From Neoscytalidium dimidiatum (Eukaryota; Ascomycota; Dothideomycetes; Botryosphaeriales; Botryosphaeriaceae): 64,000 bases of DNA. This document shows, piece after piece, positions 40,887 through 53,444 of this stretch. How positions within the stretch are numbered: position 1 is the first letter of the stretch; each line of letters begins with the position of its first letter. The stretch lies in contig CM074697.1 in the NCBI GenBank assembly GCA_037367355.1, positions 930,001 through 994,000 on the forward strand, in the 5' to 3' direction. The notes beneath the pieces are model-generated. The model worked only from the letters and a program-made list of their open reading frames with translations. It was not told the origin of the DNA and did not search any database. The position numbers and the translations under genes were made by a program.

Positions 40887-43800
40887 ATGGGGCAAGGTTA
40901 CTCCCTCACCACGCTGTCGGCCGGTGCCGCTGGCATAGACGTCCCAGAGCTGGCGGACTTGACGTATGAGAAATCTCTCGGAAATGCACGCTTCATGAAA
41001 ACCATCCGCGCCCGTCACAAGGATGGCTTAGTTGTCGCGAAGGTGGTCATGAAGCCGTTCAACATGCAGCTAGATGAATACGTTGCCGGCTTGCTCCGTA
41101 AGTCTCCAGCTAGATGATTCAGAACCAAGAAGGAACTTCAACACTGATTTTGAAAAGATGAGAGAAAGCTGTTGGCAGATGTCCCAAATGCACTGCCTTA
41201 TCATCGCATATTGGAGACTAGCACGAATGGATTCCTTATCAGGCAATATATCCATAGCTCACTCTATGACCGCATGAGGTATGTGTTTGAATACTCAAAC
41301 GCAAAACTACGGGACTAAATGTGATAGCACGCGGCCCTTCCTGGAGAATATTGAGAAAAAATGGCTAGCTTTCCAGCTGCTTTGTGCTGTCAAGGATTGC
41401 CACGCCAGGAATGTACATCACGGAGACATCAAGACGGAGAATATACTCGTCACCTCTTGGAACTGGCTATACCTGTCTGATTTCTCGTCATCCTTCAAAC
41501 CCACCTATCTGCCGGAGGACAATCCTGCCGACTTCTCTTTTTTCTTCGACACCTCGGGGCGCCGCACCTGCTACCTCGCGCCGGAACGCTTTCTCAGTAC
41601 TGGTAGTCAAGTGGACAGCACTACCAATGTGAACTGGGCCATGGACATGTTCAGCGTTGGTTGTGTCATCGCCGAGCTCTTCCTGGAGACTCCCATATTC
41701 TCACTCAGCCAGCTCTTCAAGTACCGCGCTGAAGAATACGATCCTTTCCTTACTCATTTACAGAAGATTGAGGACGTTGATATTCGGGAAATGGTCTCAC
41801 ACATGATCAAGCTGGACCCCAATCAAAGATACTCCGCCGAAGAGTGCCTGAACTTTTGGAGAAACAGAGCATTTCCGGATTACTTTTTCAGTTTCCTTCA
41901 TCAATACATGTACTCCATCACAGATCCCTCGGCTGGTCGAGGCCCTGTTACAGCAGGATCAGAGAACCTTGGCGAGGCTGATGACAGGATCGATAAGGTC
42001 TACAATGATTTCGATAAGATATCTTACTTTTTGGGTTACGGAGACGACAAAAGCAACCAGAAACCACCAGGCAGCAGATTTACGTTACGAGGCAATCTTT
42101 TCCCGCTCCACATCGATATTCCCAACTACAGACACCAAGCAAACAGTGCACACCAGACTGTGGATGATGGCACACTCATATTTCTCACTTTAGTTGTTGC
42201 TTCCCTAAGAAGCACAGCTAGAGCTACAGCACGTATGCGGGCTTGCGAACTTCTACTGGCATTTGCTGAACGTGTGACTGATGAGGCGAAGCTTGACCGC
42301 ATCCTTCCCTACTTGACGGTTCTATTAGTGGACAAAACAGATCTGGTCAAGGTGTCAGCCCTACGAACTCTGACCCAAGTCCTTGCACTGGTCTCCGTCG
42401 TTTCTCCCATCAACACCTATGTCTTCCCGGAATACATCCTTCCGAGGTTGGAGCCATTCCTTCCAGGACACAAGTCGAAACCTAGCCCGCTTCTCCGTGC
42501 TACGTACGCCGCGTGCCTTGCGACTTTGGCGACAACAGCCTCCAGGTTTCTCGATATGATGCAGGCTTTGCGCGCTGACGGATCTCTTCCAACGAATGAT
42601 CCCGAAGCAGAAGAAGACAGCATGAGCCGCTCCGCTTATCAGACGCTTTATGATATCTCACGAGAGGATCTTGTAACCAAATTCGAGGCGCAGACTAAGG
42701 CATTGCTTACAGACAATGATCCTTCAGTTCGGCGGGCTTTCTTGGGTTCTGTGTCAAGCCTTTGCGTCTTCTTCGGGAGCGCTAAGGCGAACGACGTCAT
42801 TCTCAGTCATCTGAACACTTATCTAAACGACAGAGACTGGATGCTCAAGTGCGCATTCTTCGAGACTATAGTCGGCGTTGGTACCTATGTCGGTGGAGCA
42901 AGCTTGGAAGAATTCATCCTGCCGCTGATGGTACAGGCCCTGACTGACCCAGAAGAGTTCGTTGTGGACAGGGTGCTACGGTCACTCTCATCAATGGCGC
43001 AACTAGGACTGTTCCAACGTGCAAGGATCTGGGAGCTTGTTGATATCGTCGCACGCCTAACCATGCATCCCAATATCTGGATTCGGGAGGCAGCTGCACA
43101 CTTTGTTTCTTCAGCTACGACCTACCTATCTGTGGCTGATAACCACAGCATCATCCTCCCTCTCATCAAACCTTATCTCAAGGTGTTACCGTCGAATCTC
43201 TCAGAGCTCAAGCTGCTCGATTCTCTCAAGAAGCCTCTCTCCCGCCTCATCCTTGACATGGCCTACACTTGGGCTAATAATACAGGCAAGGGAATATTCT
43301 GGAAGTCAGCACAGCAGCAGAGAACGTTCTCCTTTGGACTATCCGACGATGCGAAACCCAGTGTCTCCGGCAGAGAGCTTGGACCCAAAGCTTTGGCAAG
43401 GATACCGAAGAACGACGAAGACGAGCAATGGCTGAAGAAGCTGCGGAACGCAGGGATGAATGCCGATGATGAATTCAAACTTGTTGCTCTTCGCGAGTAT
43501 GTTTGGCGTGTCTCTCATCGTAAGAAGCAAGACACCACAGACGCACCTCAAGCCAAGTTCAACACCATATTACCGCTCAAGGACCTCGGAATCACGCCTC
43601 AAACCGTTTTTTTCGACCATAAGCAAAGCCTCTTCGATGAAGTTGTGGCTGAACGGACAAGGACGGATAATGCACCTCATACTATTGCAGATGCCCTACG
43701 AGATGCATCGACTGAGGACGCCATTTCACGCCGTCGAATCTCTCATATGAATAGGCGGCTTGATCGGCAGAACACTGCTGAACGATCGATTCCCAGGAGC

Positions 43801-45792
43801 GATCCACGGCAGCCAGAGTCCATGTCGCCTTCCCAAAGCCCGCCAGATGGACCGACCGCAAGAGCCATTCGGATACCTAAGACCCGTACGATGGATTCGG
43901 ATGCACTAGATTCGCCGGCATCAGTAACATCGAGAGCGGAGTCCAGACTAGGAGTTCACGAGCATACTATGCGTCATAAATCAAGTGCCATGAGCTTGAT
44001 GAATAAGGCCGAAGGCAGCAACAAAGCTCTCGCGGAGATTAGCACGACGTCAGCGAACGCATTTGGAAAGGTAGACAGCGTTACGACACCCAGAGACGAG
44101 GAGCCAAGGAGAGCAAAATCGCCGCTAGCTTTAGCCCAGGAACAGCATCGCCAAGATCCAAACAAAATCAAATTCCAAGCAGCACACTCCTACACAGGCA
44201 CTGACCCGACGATCCTCAAGCTTTTGGATGCCGTATATCTTGAGAACTTTCCTGTAGACTTTGTCGAATTTGGTCCCATGGTGACACCTGTGACCAAAAG
44301 ACAGCCTATTAAACGAGGAAACGGCCAAACAGCACCATCCCCATGGCGGCCGGAGGGAACCTTGGTTGCAATGTTAGGCGAACACAGCGGGGCAATCTCA
44401 CGAGTTCTTACCTCACCGGATCATGCGTTCTTCATTACCGGCTCAGATGATGGCACTGTCAAAGTGTGGGACTCCTCGCGCTTAGAACGCAATGTATCAC
44501 ACAAATCGCGAGTTACGCACACGCAGGGTGTTGGCGTCAAGATCACCAGCCTATGTTTTATCGAAAACACCCACTGTTTTGTCAGTACTGGTAATGATGG
44601 CAGTGTGCACGTTGTCAAGGTCGACTACAGCGAGGTCCATAATGCAAGTGGAGCGAGCACAGGCATCAGGTATGGCAAGCTCAAGGTACTTCGTGACCAC
44701 ACGCTGCCTCAAGGTCAATATGCCGTATGGTCTCATCATTATAAATCTGAGAACCAATCCGTCCTACTTCTCGCAACCAATACTTCTCAAGTCCACGCAC
44801 TCGATCTCCGTACGATGACACTGCTGTACACTCTCTCCAATCCACTCCATCACGGCGCCCCGACATGCTTCACTACGGATCGAAAACATCACTGGCTGCT
44901 CCTTGGAACCACCCATGGCGTACTCGATCTCTGGGACTTACGCTTTAGAATGCGATTACGCGCATGGTGCTTCCCTGGCGGCGCACCAATCCACCGCATT
45001 ACTCTCCAGACTGTCAGGATGTCACGAAAACCCAAATTCATCATTTCGGGGGGTACTGCAGCCGCGGACATCACAGTTTGGGATCTGGAGAAGCTAATTT
45101 GCGTCTCGGCGTTGCGCACGTCCGTCTTTAAGGAAACGTCTACGAATCGGCACTACACCCTAATCGACCTCGACGATGATTTGCACCAGCGAAGCAGCGC
45201 GGGTGGGAGCAGCACGCATGGGCCCAGTGGCATGGGCATGCTGCTGGGTCGCTTCGCTGCAACTATTGAATCCAGCAGCGCTGGTCACGGCGGTGGCACA
45301 GACCGTAGCGTGCGTGCGCTTGCTCTCGGCTCAGATGATGGAAACGACTTCTTGATTTCTGCCGGTCCTGATTGGAAAGTGCGATATTGGGATCTCGCGC
45401 GGCCAGAGTCTTCCACAGTGGTGTCGGGCTTGGAGATGGAGGAAAGCAGGCCTGTTTACAACGCATTGCCGCCTGCTGCACCGAATCCCGAGACAACAAT
45501 CGTACAGGAACGAATATTCCGACCACTTCAGCAACAGGGGACTGGCACGGAGGGCAACGCGGAGATGGGAAAGGGCAAGGGTGGCGGTAACGCGAAGATG
45601 ACGGCTACCCAGCTCAAGAGGGGTCGAGAAGCAACTGGTGCCAGGGGCGGACGGGAGACATTGAGAAGTCTGCAGCAGCAGCAGTTACTGAGAGGGCACT
45701 TGGACAACGTATCTGATGTGGCTATCCTGGAGCAGCCGTACGGAATGGTGGTGAGCGTTGACCGTGCGGGTGTGGTTATGGTATTTCAGTAA
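40887..45792 (+). CDS. VPS15: VPS15, regulatory protein kinase of the Vps34 PtdIns 3-kinase complex
   Basis: Scaffold and pseudokinase-like subunit that recruits and activates Vps34 on endosomes and autophagic membranes. Exons are 40887-41097, 41158-41278 and 41328-45792 with introns of 60 and 49 nt; the product is 1598 residues. The start MGQGYS fits N-myristoylation at G2, as known for Vps15. The kinase domain lacks a normal glycine loop. K52 (VVAKVVMKP) fits the ATP lysine, the catalytic loop is H142-G-D144-IKTEN rather than HRD, and D162-F-S replaces DFG; these departures are family traits. HEAT-like helical repeats fill about residues 380-800. A low-complexity linker follows, and WD40 repeats occupy roughly 1120-1598 (for example ITGSDDGTVKVWDSS). 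No disabling lesion. Confidence 0.96.
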
Positions 45793-47432
45793 GAAAGACG
45801 ACAGGATTGGCCTAATGATGCGATAACAACAACATCGACGGGTTTACGCAGGGTATCATAAGGGATGAACCTGATGTTTTCACGATGCATCCCCCCCCCC
45901 TCTCTTTTTTTTCCTTTCTATTGCATAACCTCGTAGCGCATGCATTTATTGTCGAGATGGCCTATTTCCGTGATTCCCCCATATTTCTAACGCACAAGAT
46001 CAATCTATACTGCGAGAGCCAGATGTGATAACAATAGGTGAACGTGATTATAAAATATATATGTATATATATCGCAACACCAAAGGCCAATACCTATGTG
46101 GAATCACCAGCGGCAATTATCTGGACATAAGTAGTAAAGACGATTGCTTAGCCTGTCATTAAGTGCGAAAGACGTTCTCATAGTTGAGCGGTCCGCTCGA
46201 CTCGCATCACACAATGGGTGAACACCAGCAAGATCTCAAGCCAGGAAAGACTAAGTCACGTCGGGTCTAAGTGGGGATGAGATTACTTTCGAGGAGGCAA
46301 ATAAGTTATGTCTTATAAAGAGCTCCTTCTCAAAAAAAAAAAAAAATGGAACAAAAAGAGAGGGAGAGAGAGAGGATTTGACGGAGGCGCGCGAAAAGGA
46401 AATAATATCGTGAAATCTGGATGAGACAGCCGCCGACATCGGTCAGAAGCGCACCATGGAACTGCAGGCGCGGGGCTGCCGAAACGATCGACAGGGACAC
46501 GGGCTGGTTTCCCTTGCGCAGATCCTGCAGAGACGCCGCCGCGGGGTGTGTGGCTTAGGCTGGCAGGTTGACAGCATAGCGTCTGGGATTGGGGGCCCGA
46601 ATTTTGCGATGTGGAACGAGGGCTCGGCGCAACGGGACAACGTTGGCGATTGCCCCGCGGTGCACCTCAGGAAGAGGTGTCCAGCAGGTGCATTGGAGAC
46701 CGAGTTTGAACGCAGCGCCCTCGTTTACATCTCAACACAGAGTTTCTATATCTATCAGCGCAGTGCGTGGTGCGTCGGAAAGGCGCCGAAAACAGAATGC
46801 GGACGGCTAGCAGGCACAGAGGTATGACGCAAGGCGGCCCGTCACCAGCCACAGTCCAAGTAACGGGTACTGCCGAGACAGCTTTCTAGCGCGCCAGCGG
46901 CCGATGGACGTGGCCTTGGAGGGCCCTGAGCGGCGCTCTATATTGCCAGCTGCGCTCGCCGTCAACAAATATCGCGCATGCCGGCTGCTCCTTGGATGGC
47001 TCAATCGAGCGCAGATGTCCCTCAAAATCTGGTCTGCAGCTGCTCTCCCTGATTGCATGCGATGCCGCCTATGTCTCTGCCTTTTTTTTTTATTTCTTTT
47101 TCCTTTAAAGGGGGGGAGCAGCGGCGCCGGGTCGCGATTGCCATGTTGGCGTGCCGACCAGGGTCTTGTCAGCGCACGGACCATGCATGCGTCGCGGCCG
47201 CCGCTTTTCTCGGGAGCTGCTGTCGCGCTCGAACCTATCCTCTCCACCGACAGCGCAACGCAAGCTCCGACTGCACGATAGCCCACATTCGTGACGCGCC
47301 CCGCCTGCTTTCGGCTTGCCTTTGCTCTGCATCGCCCACTGCCATCCGTCTATCCACCCCTACCTTCTTTGACGCCTTCCTACCGACCCACATCACACAC
47401 CGACTGCACCGTCGTTCGCGACGTCATCAACC
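45793..47432. other. Intergenic region
   Basis: 1.6 kb between VPS15 and the ULP1-like gene. Contains a run of C near 45890, an alternating TA/TG stretch near 46056, an A tract near 46331 and a T tract near 47083. No supportable gene; the right part is the ULP1 promoter. Confidence 0.6.
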
Positions 47433-50400
47433 ATGGAGGACACCTCCGAGATGGTAAGCTGCGACCCACGCGCATGTTCCGCACCTGCTGGTAGAGCACC
47501 TATACTGACTCGCCGCGTAGGACATGGATCACGCCTACGATCAAAACGTTAGCCTTCTCAACCGCAACAACAATGGCGCGACGCCTGCCCACAGCGGCAC
47601 CGATGAACACACCTCCGTTGACGGCTCGCCTATGGTAAGTCTCGTCCGCATTGCCCATGCGCACGCTTGCTATGCCATTCTCGGTCGGGATTTCAATCGC
47701 TGATCCCTTATTTGTAGGATTGGACCACCAGGATTCTCGACAATAGCGAACAACCTCCGGCGTCCATGCCTAGCACCAGCCGCGTCTCAACCCACCTCAC
47801 ATATCCGTACCCCCCCGGCTACATCCACCCCAGTGACCGTGTCGATGACTACATGTTCCACCACATCCCGCTCGCAGAGCGCGGAATCGGCGCTATCCCC
47901 CTTGAGCGAGCCCGTGAGAATACTATTCCCATCAAATTCTCCACCGAGCCAAACAATGAGAATGGCCAGTCGAAGGAGCAGCAGGACGCTTTGGATGAGA
48001 AAAACTACAAGAGAGGTCCCAAAATAGCCGCTCAGCACAAGAGTCCTCGTCGTCATATCCCGCCTGTGATCCCAAGCAAGCGCCGCATGGAATTCAACGA
48101 AAACCTCGATGAGAGACAGGCCTCTGCCAGGAACGCACAGGTCGGACCTGAACCTACAGTATCATTCCTATCTAAGATCTACAACACATCAGGCGCTTGG
48201 ATCACCAAGGCCAGGGACCGCGCTAGAGCTGTCATTAATCCACTCCGTGAAATGCTCCTCCCACAGGATGACAGGCCAGCAGACACTACGTTCATATACA
48301 CCAGTAACTCGGAACACAATTCAAACAAGCGGCGTATCATCAATATGCCGAGGCCTATGCCTGGTTCATGGCCTTCAGAGTCTTCCACCAGCGAGCATTC
48401 CGAATCGGTTGCAGACTACAGTCCAGCCACCAGCAATGCGAACTTCATTACAACGAACCATGTCAAGACCAGCCCTGCTCCGGTCCTTGAAGCCTTACCT
48501 AACATCCCCCCTGGTTTCACATCTTCTGTCGCATATGGAAGCAGAAAGATCAGGTATATATTCAACAAGTCATCCACGCAGACTACGAAGAACAACCAAA
48601 ATGTGTCCAAGTACAAGTCGAACAAGGATAATGTCAAGTCCGCATCGCAGACCGGCAACACCGTCTCAATCTCTCACACCAGCACATCTTCTTCCAACCC
48701 TAGCCTCCAGCGAGGGCATGACCACACAACTGAAGGATACCATCACCTCCAACCCAACAATCTCGTGGCAGCCGAGGATTCAGACCGGATCAGGACGGCC
48801 GCCGCAGACCCTGAGACCCATGTCACACCCACTTCACAACCCAACCCAATCCCCTGCAAGACAAATCTCAAGCGCGCGCGTGATGCGCTTGAAGACGATG
48901 ATCATGTCATGTCCAATAAATTCAGGAGAACAGAGCATCTCGACAGGATCTCATCGACTGAACGTCTCATCAAATATCACACTAGACCCCCACCACAGAG
49001 CTCGCAAAAGGCCAATATCGCTGATCACGACAACCGCAATGCTTCCCAAACGACAAATCATACTGTCTTCAATGAGCGTCGCGGGCTTAAGACTCGAATG
49101 AGGGGCGCTCGGCTTGGGCGCAATCGCATCGCGGATGGCGCGGATGACACAAGCACTACGGACGTTGATCAATCTTTCGTCATCTCCACATCACAAAAGA
49201 CGGAAGATCTTCTGAACAACACACAACCCCAGCCGAGCCAGAACATCACGCATATCCATGTCTCGACCCGCCTTCAAGATAAAGCTGAGAGAAGCTCGAC
49301 CGCGCTCTTCAACCGTGGCCCACCCCATGGCACGTACCGGGAGCCTGAGGAACGCCCTAGCACATCGTCATCCAATACCACCGATGACACGAAAGAGACT
49401 CAAAATAAGAATGACGATGACTCCAGCAGTACGGAAGATGAGGAAGATTTTACGAATCAAACCGAGAGCAACGACGACCAGGCTCACGCTGAATCCATCA
49501 AGGATGATCATTCCACCCAGGATTCATCTGATGAGGAGTTGAATGATGCTCTGGATCAAACCCGTTTGCACATGGATGATGGAGACCATGTTGACCTGCG
49601 AACAGCCTATCCCCGACGTCTAGATGAGCTCATGGAGCACAACCTCCCAGAGGATATCGAGTACAGGATCGACGAGCTTGAGATCTCTGACAACCGCAAT
49701 CGCGTACGCGAGCTGGAGGAGCTTGAGAAGCAGAAGCGCACAGCTGAACTGGAAAGGGCTGCAGAGGAGAGGCAGAAGGCGCAAGAAGAAGCTGTCAGGA
49801 AGATGATAGAGGAGGCACAAGAGGCAGCCAGGAGAGCAGAGGAGGCGGTGAAGGAGACTGAAGAAGCCAAAAAGAAAGAAAAGCGACGCCAGACCCTGGA
49901 CGAGACTGCGACTCCCGCCGCGCTGAACTACATCCAGCAGACTCTCCGTGGCCGTCCAGATCAGTTGATTCGAGAGCACCTCCTCGTCAGGGACCTGCAA
50001 TCGCTAGTTCCTAACAGCACGTGGCTAAACGATGAAGTAGTCAACACATACTTGGGAGACTTGGTCAAGAGGGAATTGGAGAAGAAGGGTTACACGGAGG
50101 ATGACAGGAAGAAAGGGAAGGCCCCACCTATCCACAACATGGCGTCCCAATTCTGGACCACGCTTTTCCAGAAAGGACCGGAGGCGGTCAAGTCTTGGGC
50201 TAGGAGGCCTAAGCTGACCGACGACCGCCTCCTCCAGTGTGAGCGGGTGCTCATCCCGATCTGCCACCACGGCCATTGGCGCCTAGTGGTTGTCTCGGGC
50301 ACAGAGCAGACTATCGAGTACTTCGATAGTCTGCCTCACAGCTCGTCCCAACCCTTCACCGACAAGATCCTGGCGTGGGTCAAGTTGGTGCTGGGTTCGG

Positions 50401-50618
50401 CATTCGATGCCCAGCAATGGCGCATCTTGGGGGGACAGCGGTCCCCGGCACAGTGCAACACGGACGACTGCGGAGTCTTCGTGTTGCAGAACGCGCGGGC
50501 AGTAGTTTTGGGCCTGGATTTCAGGCCCAACATGTACCGCACATCGACGGAGGGGGTACTCCGTACCCGCCACCAGATTGCAGCTCAGCTGCTTTCTGGT
50601 GGTGTGGACTGGGAGTAG
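47433..50618 (+). CDS. ULP1-type SUMO protease
   Basis: C48-family cysteine protease that matures SUMO and removes it from targets. Exons are 47433-47453, 47521-47634 and 47718-50618 with introns of 67 and 83 nt; the product is 1011 residues. The first exon codes only MEDTSEM. Residues about 60-700 are Ser/Thr/Asn-rich and disordered, with an acidic stretch (STEDEEDFTNQTESNDD). A strong charged coiled coil spans about 708-770 (ELEELEKQKRTAELERAAEE). The catalytic domain fills the last 220 residues: WLNDEVVNTYLGDL, catalytic H898 (HGHWRLVVV), D915 (EYFDSLPH), the oxyanion Gln in SPAQCNTDDCGVF and the nucleophile C963. All catalytic residues are present. The short first exon rests on phase and splice signals only. 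Confidence 0.9.
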
Positions 50619-52569
50619 GAGTATCCTCTCCGTCGACTGCTGCCCGCGTGTTCTGCACGCTGTGTCCGGGGGCTCTGCCCCTCAATGCGAATGTCGGACC
50701 CAGGAGGGGGGGCGAGGACTGTGCCCGGGACAACTATTGGGGATTTGTGGCAGTGAGGGATGGGTACCCCAGGGTTGGGGCCTTCCCTTTGGGAGGGCTG
50801 TTTTTTTAAGAGAAGTTTGGCATTTGGGAAGGTGTTTCTTGCTTTTTATGATACCCACCCGAGCTCTAGGGAAATTGAGCATAGCGAATTGATTCTGATA
50901 GACTTCACTCTCCGTTACATATGAAATCGGAGGTCGTGTGCCTGCCTTGAGAAAGCGATCCACCGTTTTGCGCATATCACGACCGTGTTTGGCATTTCTT
51001 GACTGTCTGAATTTCTGCCATATAAGCCATGTGCTTGTTTCTGATGAACGAAGTGGCACGATTGCTATATAATGACGGTGTCAAGGACTGTATAGCAAGA
51101 TGCCATACTGCTGCCGCCTTTTGCTTCTCATCGTTCATATCCCCGAGCAGGTTTCACATCGGACGCTGTCTGCTCCAAAAGTGGATATGTTGTGTAGATG
51201 AAGTGTTAATTTAGATAGCCTTCAGAATAATCCTTGGAGATCCGTTTTAGCAAGTCTTCTTAGCAAGCCCCTTGCGAGAACCACTGCGATTCCGAATCCC
51301 GAAAGATTAGACTAACTTCAACACCAGAATTCAACCATAACTTTCGATTCGCTTCGAGATTGAAGCGGAAGAGACTGGAATTACTAAGAGTGAACAGATA
51401 GACCCTCGGACTGGAAGAAAGATATGGACCTCGCCAACCAAACTTACAGAAGAACCCGATAAGCTCCTAGTGTGTGGAGATTAGCGAGATTCAGGTTGGA
51501 GTGAAAGACTTCAGCATTTATTCTTTTGGCGTTGCTATCAGGAGCAAACCTATACAAGCGGGAGTTAAGGGAAAAAGCAACGGGGATGACTTGGAACTCG
51601 GTCAGCATGCATAGCTAAGCTACTTGTAACTGACTGGCTTCCAGGCGAAAGAAGTGTAGGATGAGTTAGCGCCACAGAGGGTGCGAATTAAGACAGATCC
51701 TTCGAAGAGACGGCATTCAACAGCTGTGAACTATGTACACTTGAAAAGTGAGCAACTTTTGGAACGAATTCCTTCGAAGATTACCCCATGCCTCCGAAGT
51801 GCGTTCTGTAGATCAGGTTTCGGAAGGTCGAATACGGTTGAATTTTATGGAGTTGGTGGATGGAGACTAGAGACCGCGCCTGCTTGTAGCTATTGTGGTA
51901 AACGAATGTGCGGTCCTGAGCTGGTAACGGGTGTTAGAGACAAAAGCTGATTGGTCCAATTCTTAAGTCAAGTGTTGAACGATTACCCATGAATTGTGCG
52001 TAGTTAGCTCTCTAGGACTCGGAATACTCGTCTGAGAGCGCACGGTAATGACTAATCTCGAACAAATTGAGTGATACATGACGAATAACCAAACCATGAT
52101 TGAGCAACAGAAAGAAAGCAAATGCGCTGTTGTTTTCAGGGGGAAAAAAAAAGAAGAAGAAAAAAACCGGCGTTCGACGTGCGCTGTGAGTGATCCAGGC
52201 GTGAAAGTAGTTGCCGCAGCAGCGTGCGTGTGGTGATGCAAGCCTAGCGGCGACCCCAGATTTTGTGAAAATCCGCTGTTGCAGCTTAGACTAGCCCAGT
52301 TCATATCTTCGCCAGCCTCCCCCCGCTGACCCTTCAATACCTTGCACTCGAGCACAGCAGCACTTCCCTGCCTATTGTCCGCCTACCTCATCAAATCTTT
52401 GCCCCGGCCGCTGTGACAACCACTCTCCTTCCGCCTCTCCACTACATCACCTCCGTTCCGCCCTCAACGACGCGTAGTCCCGACACACGACGACCTCACC
52501 TGCAATTCAAGAACACACCGCGAATACCGTCCGCACGTTCGACCGCGTCGAACGGACAGTCTGCCCAGA
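50619..52569. other. Gene-poor region, 2.0 kb, AT-richer than neighbours
   Basis: Between the ULP1-like gene and LEA1. From about 51200 to 52100 the DNA is AT-richer than typical here, with repeated short words such as CCTTCGAAGA (51698 and 51770) and no frame above 90 codons. It might be an old decayed repeat, but I recognise no element. The right end is the LEA1 promoter, pyrimidine-rich. Confidence 0.45.
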
Positions 52570-53444
52570 ATGAGGTTGACTGCTGAGATTATTCAGAATG
52601 CCCTTTCGTACATCAACCCGCTCGGCGAGCGCGAGCTGGATCTCAGAGGTGCGTTTAAGCTGAAAAGAGCAGATACTACACTTTGAAGACCAAAAAGAGC
52701 TCCATTTACCATCATCTGTTTCTTTTGAAACCTTACAGGTCGTCAATTCACACACATCGAGAACATGGGAGCAGCATCTGCCGACATAGAGTGCATCGAC
52801 TTCACCGACAACCACATCCAGGTGCTGGGCAACTTCCCTCAACGCCCGCGGATGACGACGCTGCTGCTCGCCCGCAACCGCCTGTCGCAGATCCAGCCCG
52901 GCATCGCGCGTTCGATCCCCAGCCTGACGTCGCTCAACCTTGCCGAGAACAACATCCGCGAGCTCGCCGACCTGGATCCTCTGGGCACCTTCACTAAGCT
53001 CGTTGAGCTAAACCTGCTCGGCAACCCGATAACAACCAAGGAGGTACGTCTGTTCCACACCGCTGAAAATCCCGACCTCTGCGAGAACATGTCACATCCG
53101 CTGACATTCAGCGTCAGCACTACCGCTACTACCTCATCTTCCGCGTCCCGTCGCTCCGTTTCCTAGACTTCGCGCGCGTCCGTGATGCTGAGCGCGAAAA
53201 GGCCAAGGCGCTTTTAGGCACTCCAGACGAGCCCACTGAGCTCGCGCAGAAGATCATGCGCCAACGCGGCGCTGCCGTTCTCGACTCTACACCCACCGAC
53301 GATGTCACGGGCGGCGTCTCTCGCGTCAAGCTGACTGAAGACGAGCGCCAGAACGTGCAGAAGCTTATCAAGCAAGCTACCTCTTTAGAGGAGATTGCGC
53401 GCTACGAGAAGATGATAAACGAGGGCAAGATTCCAGGCCTGTGA
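52570..53444 (+). CDS. LEA1: U2 snRNP protein LEA1 (U2 A')
   Basis: Leucine-rich-repeat protein that binds U2 B'' and U2 snRNA during branch-site recognition. Exons are 52570-52648, 52739-53043 and 53118-53444 with introns of 90 and 74 nt; the product is 236 residues. Start MRLTAEIIQNALSYINPLGE; the repeats run from DFTDNHIQVLGNF through LLLARNRLSQIQPG to SLNLAENNIRELADLDPLG and NLLGNPITTKE. After intron 2 comes HYRYYLIFRVPSLRFLDFAR, the conserved cap of the U2A' domain. Two in-frame acceptors lie 6 nt apart (ending 53111 and 53117). The second is preferred because it joins KE to HYRYY and leaves a workable distance from the CTGAC branch site. The C-terminal helix contains RVKLTEDERQNVQKLIKQA. 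Confidence 0.94.
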
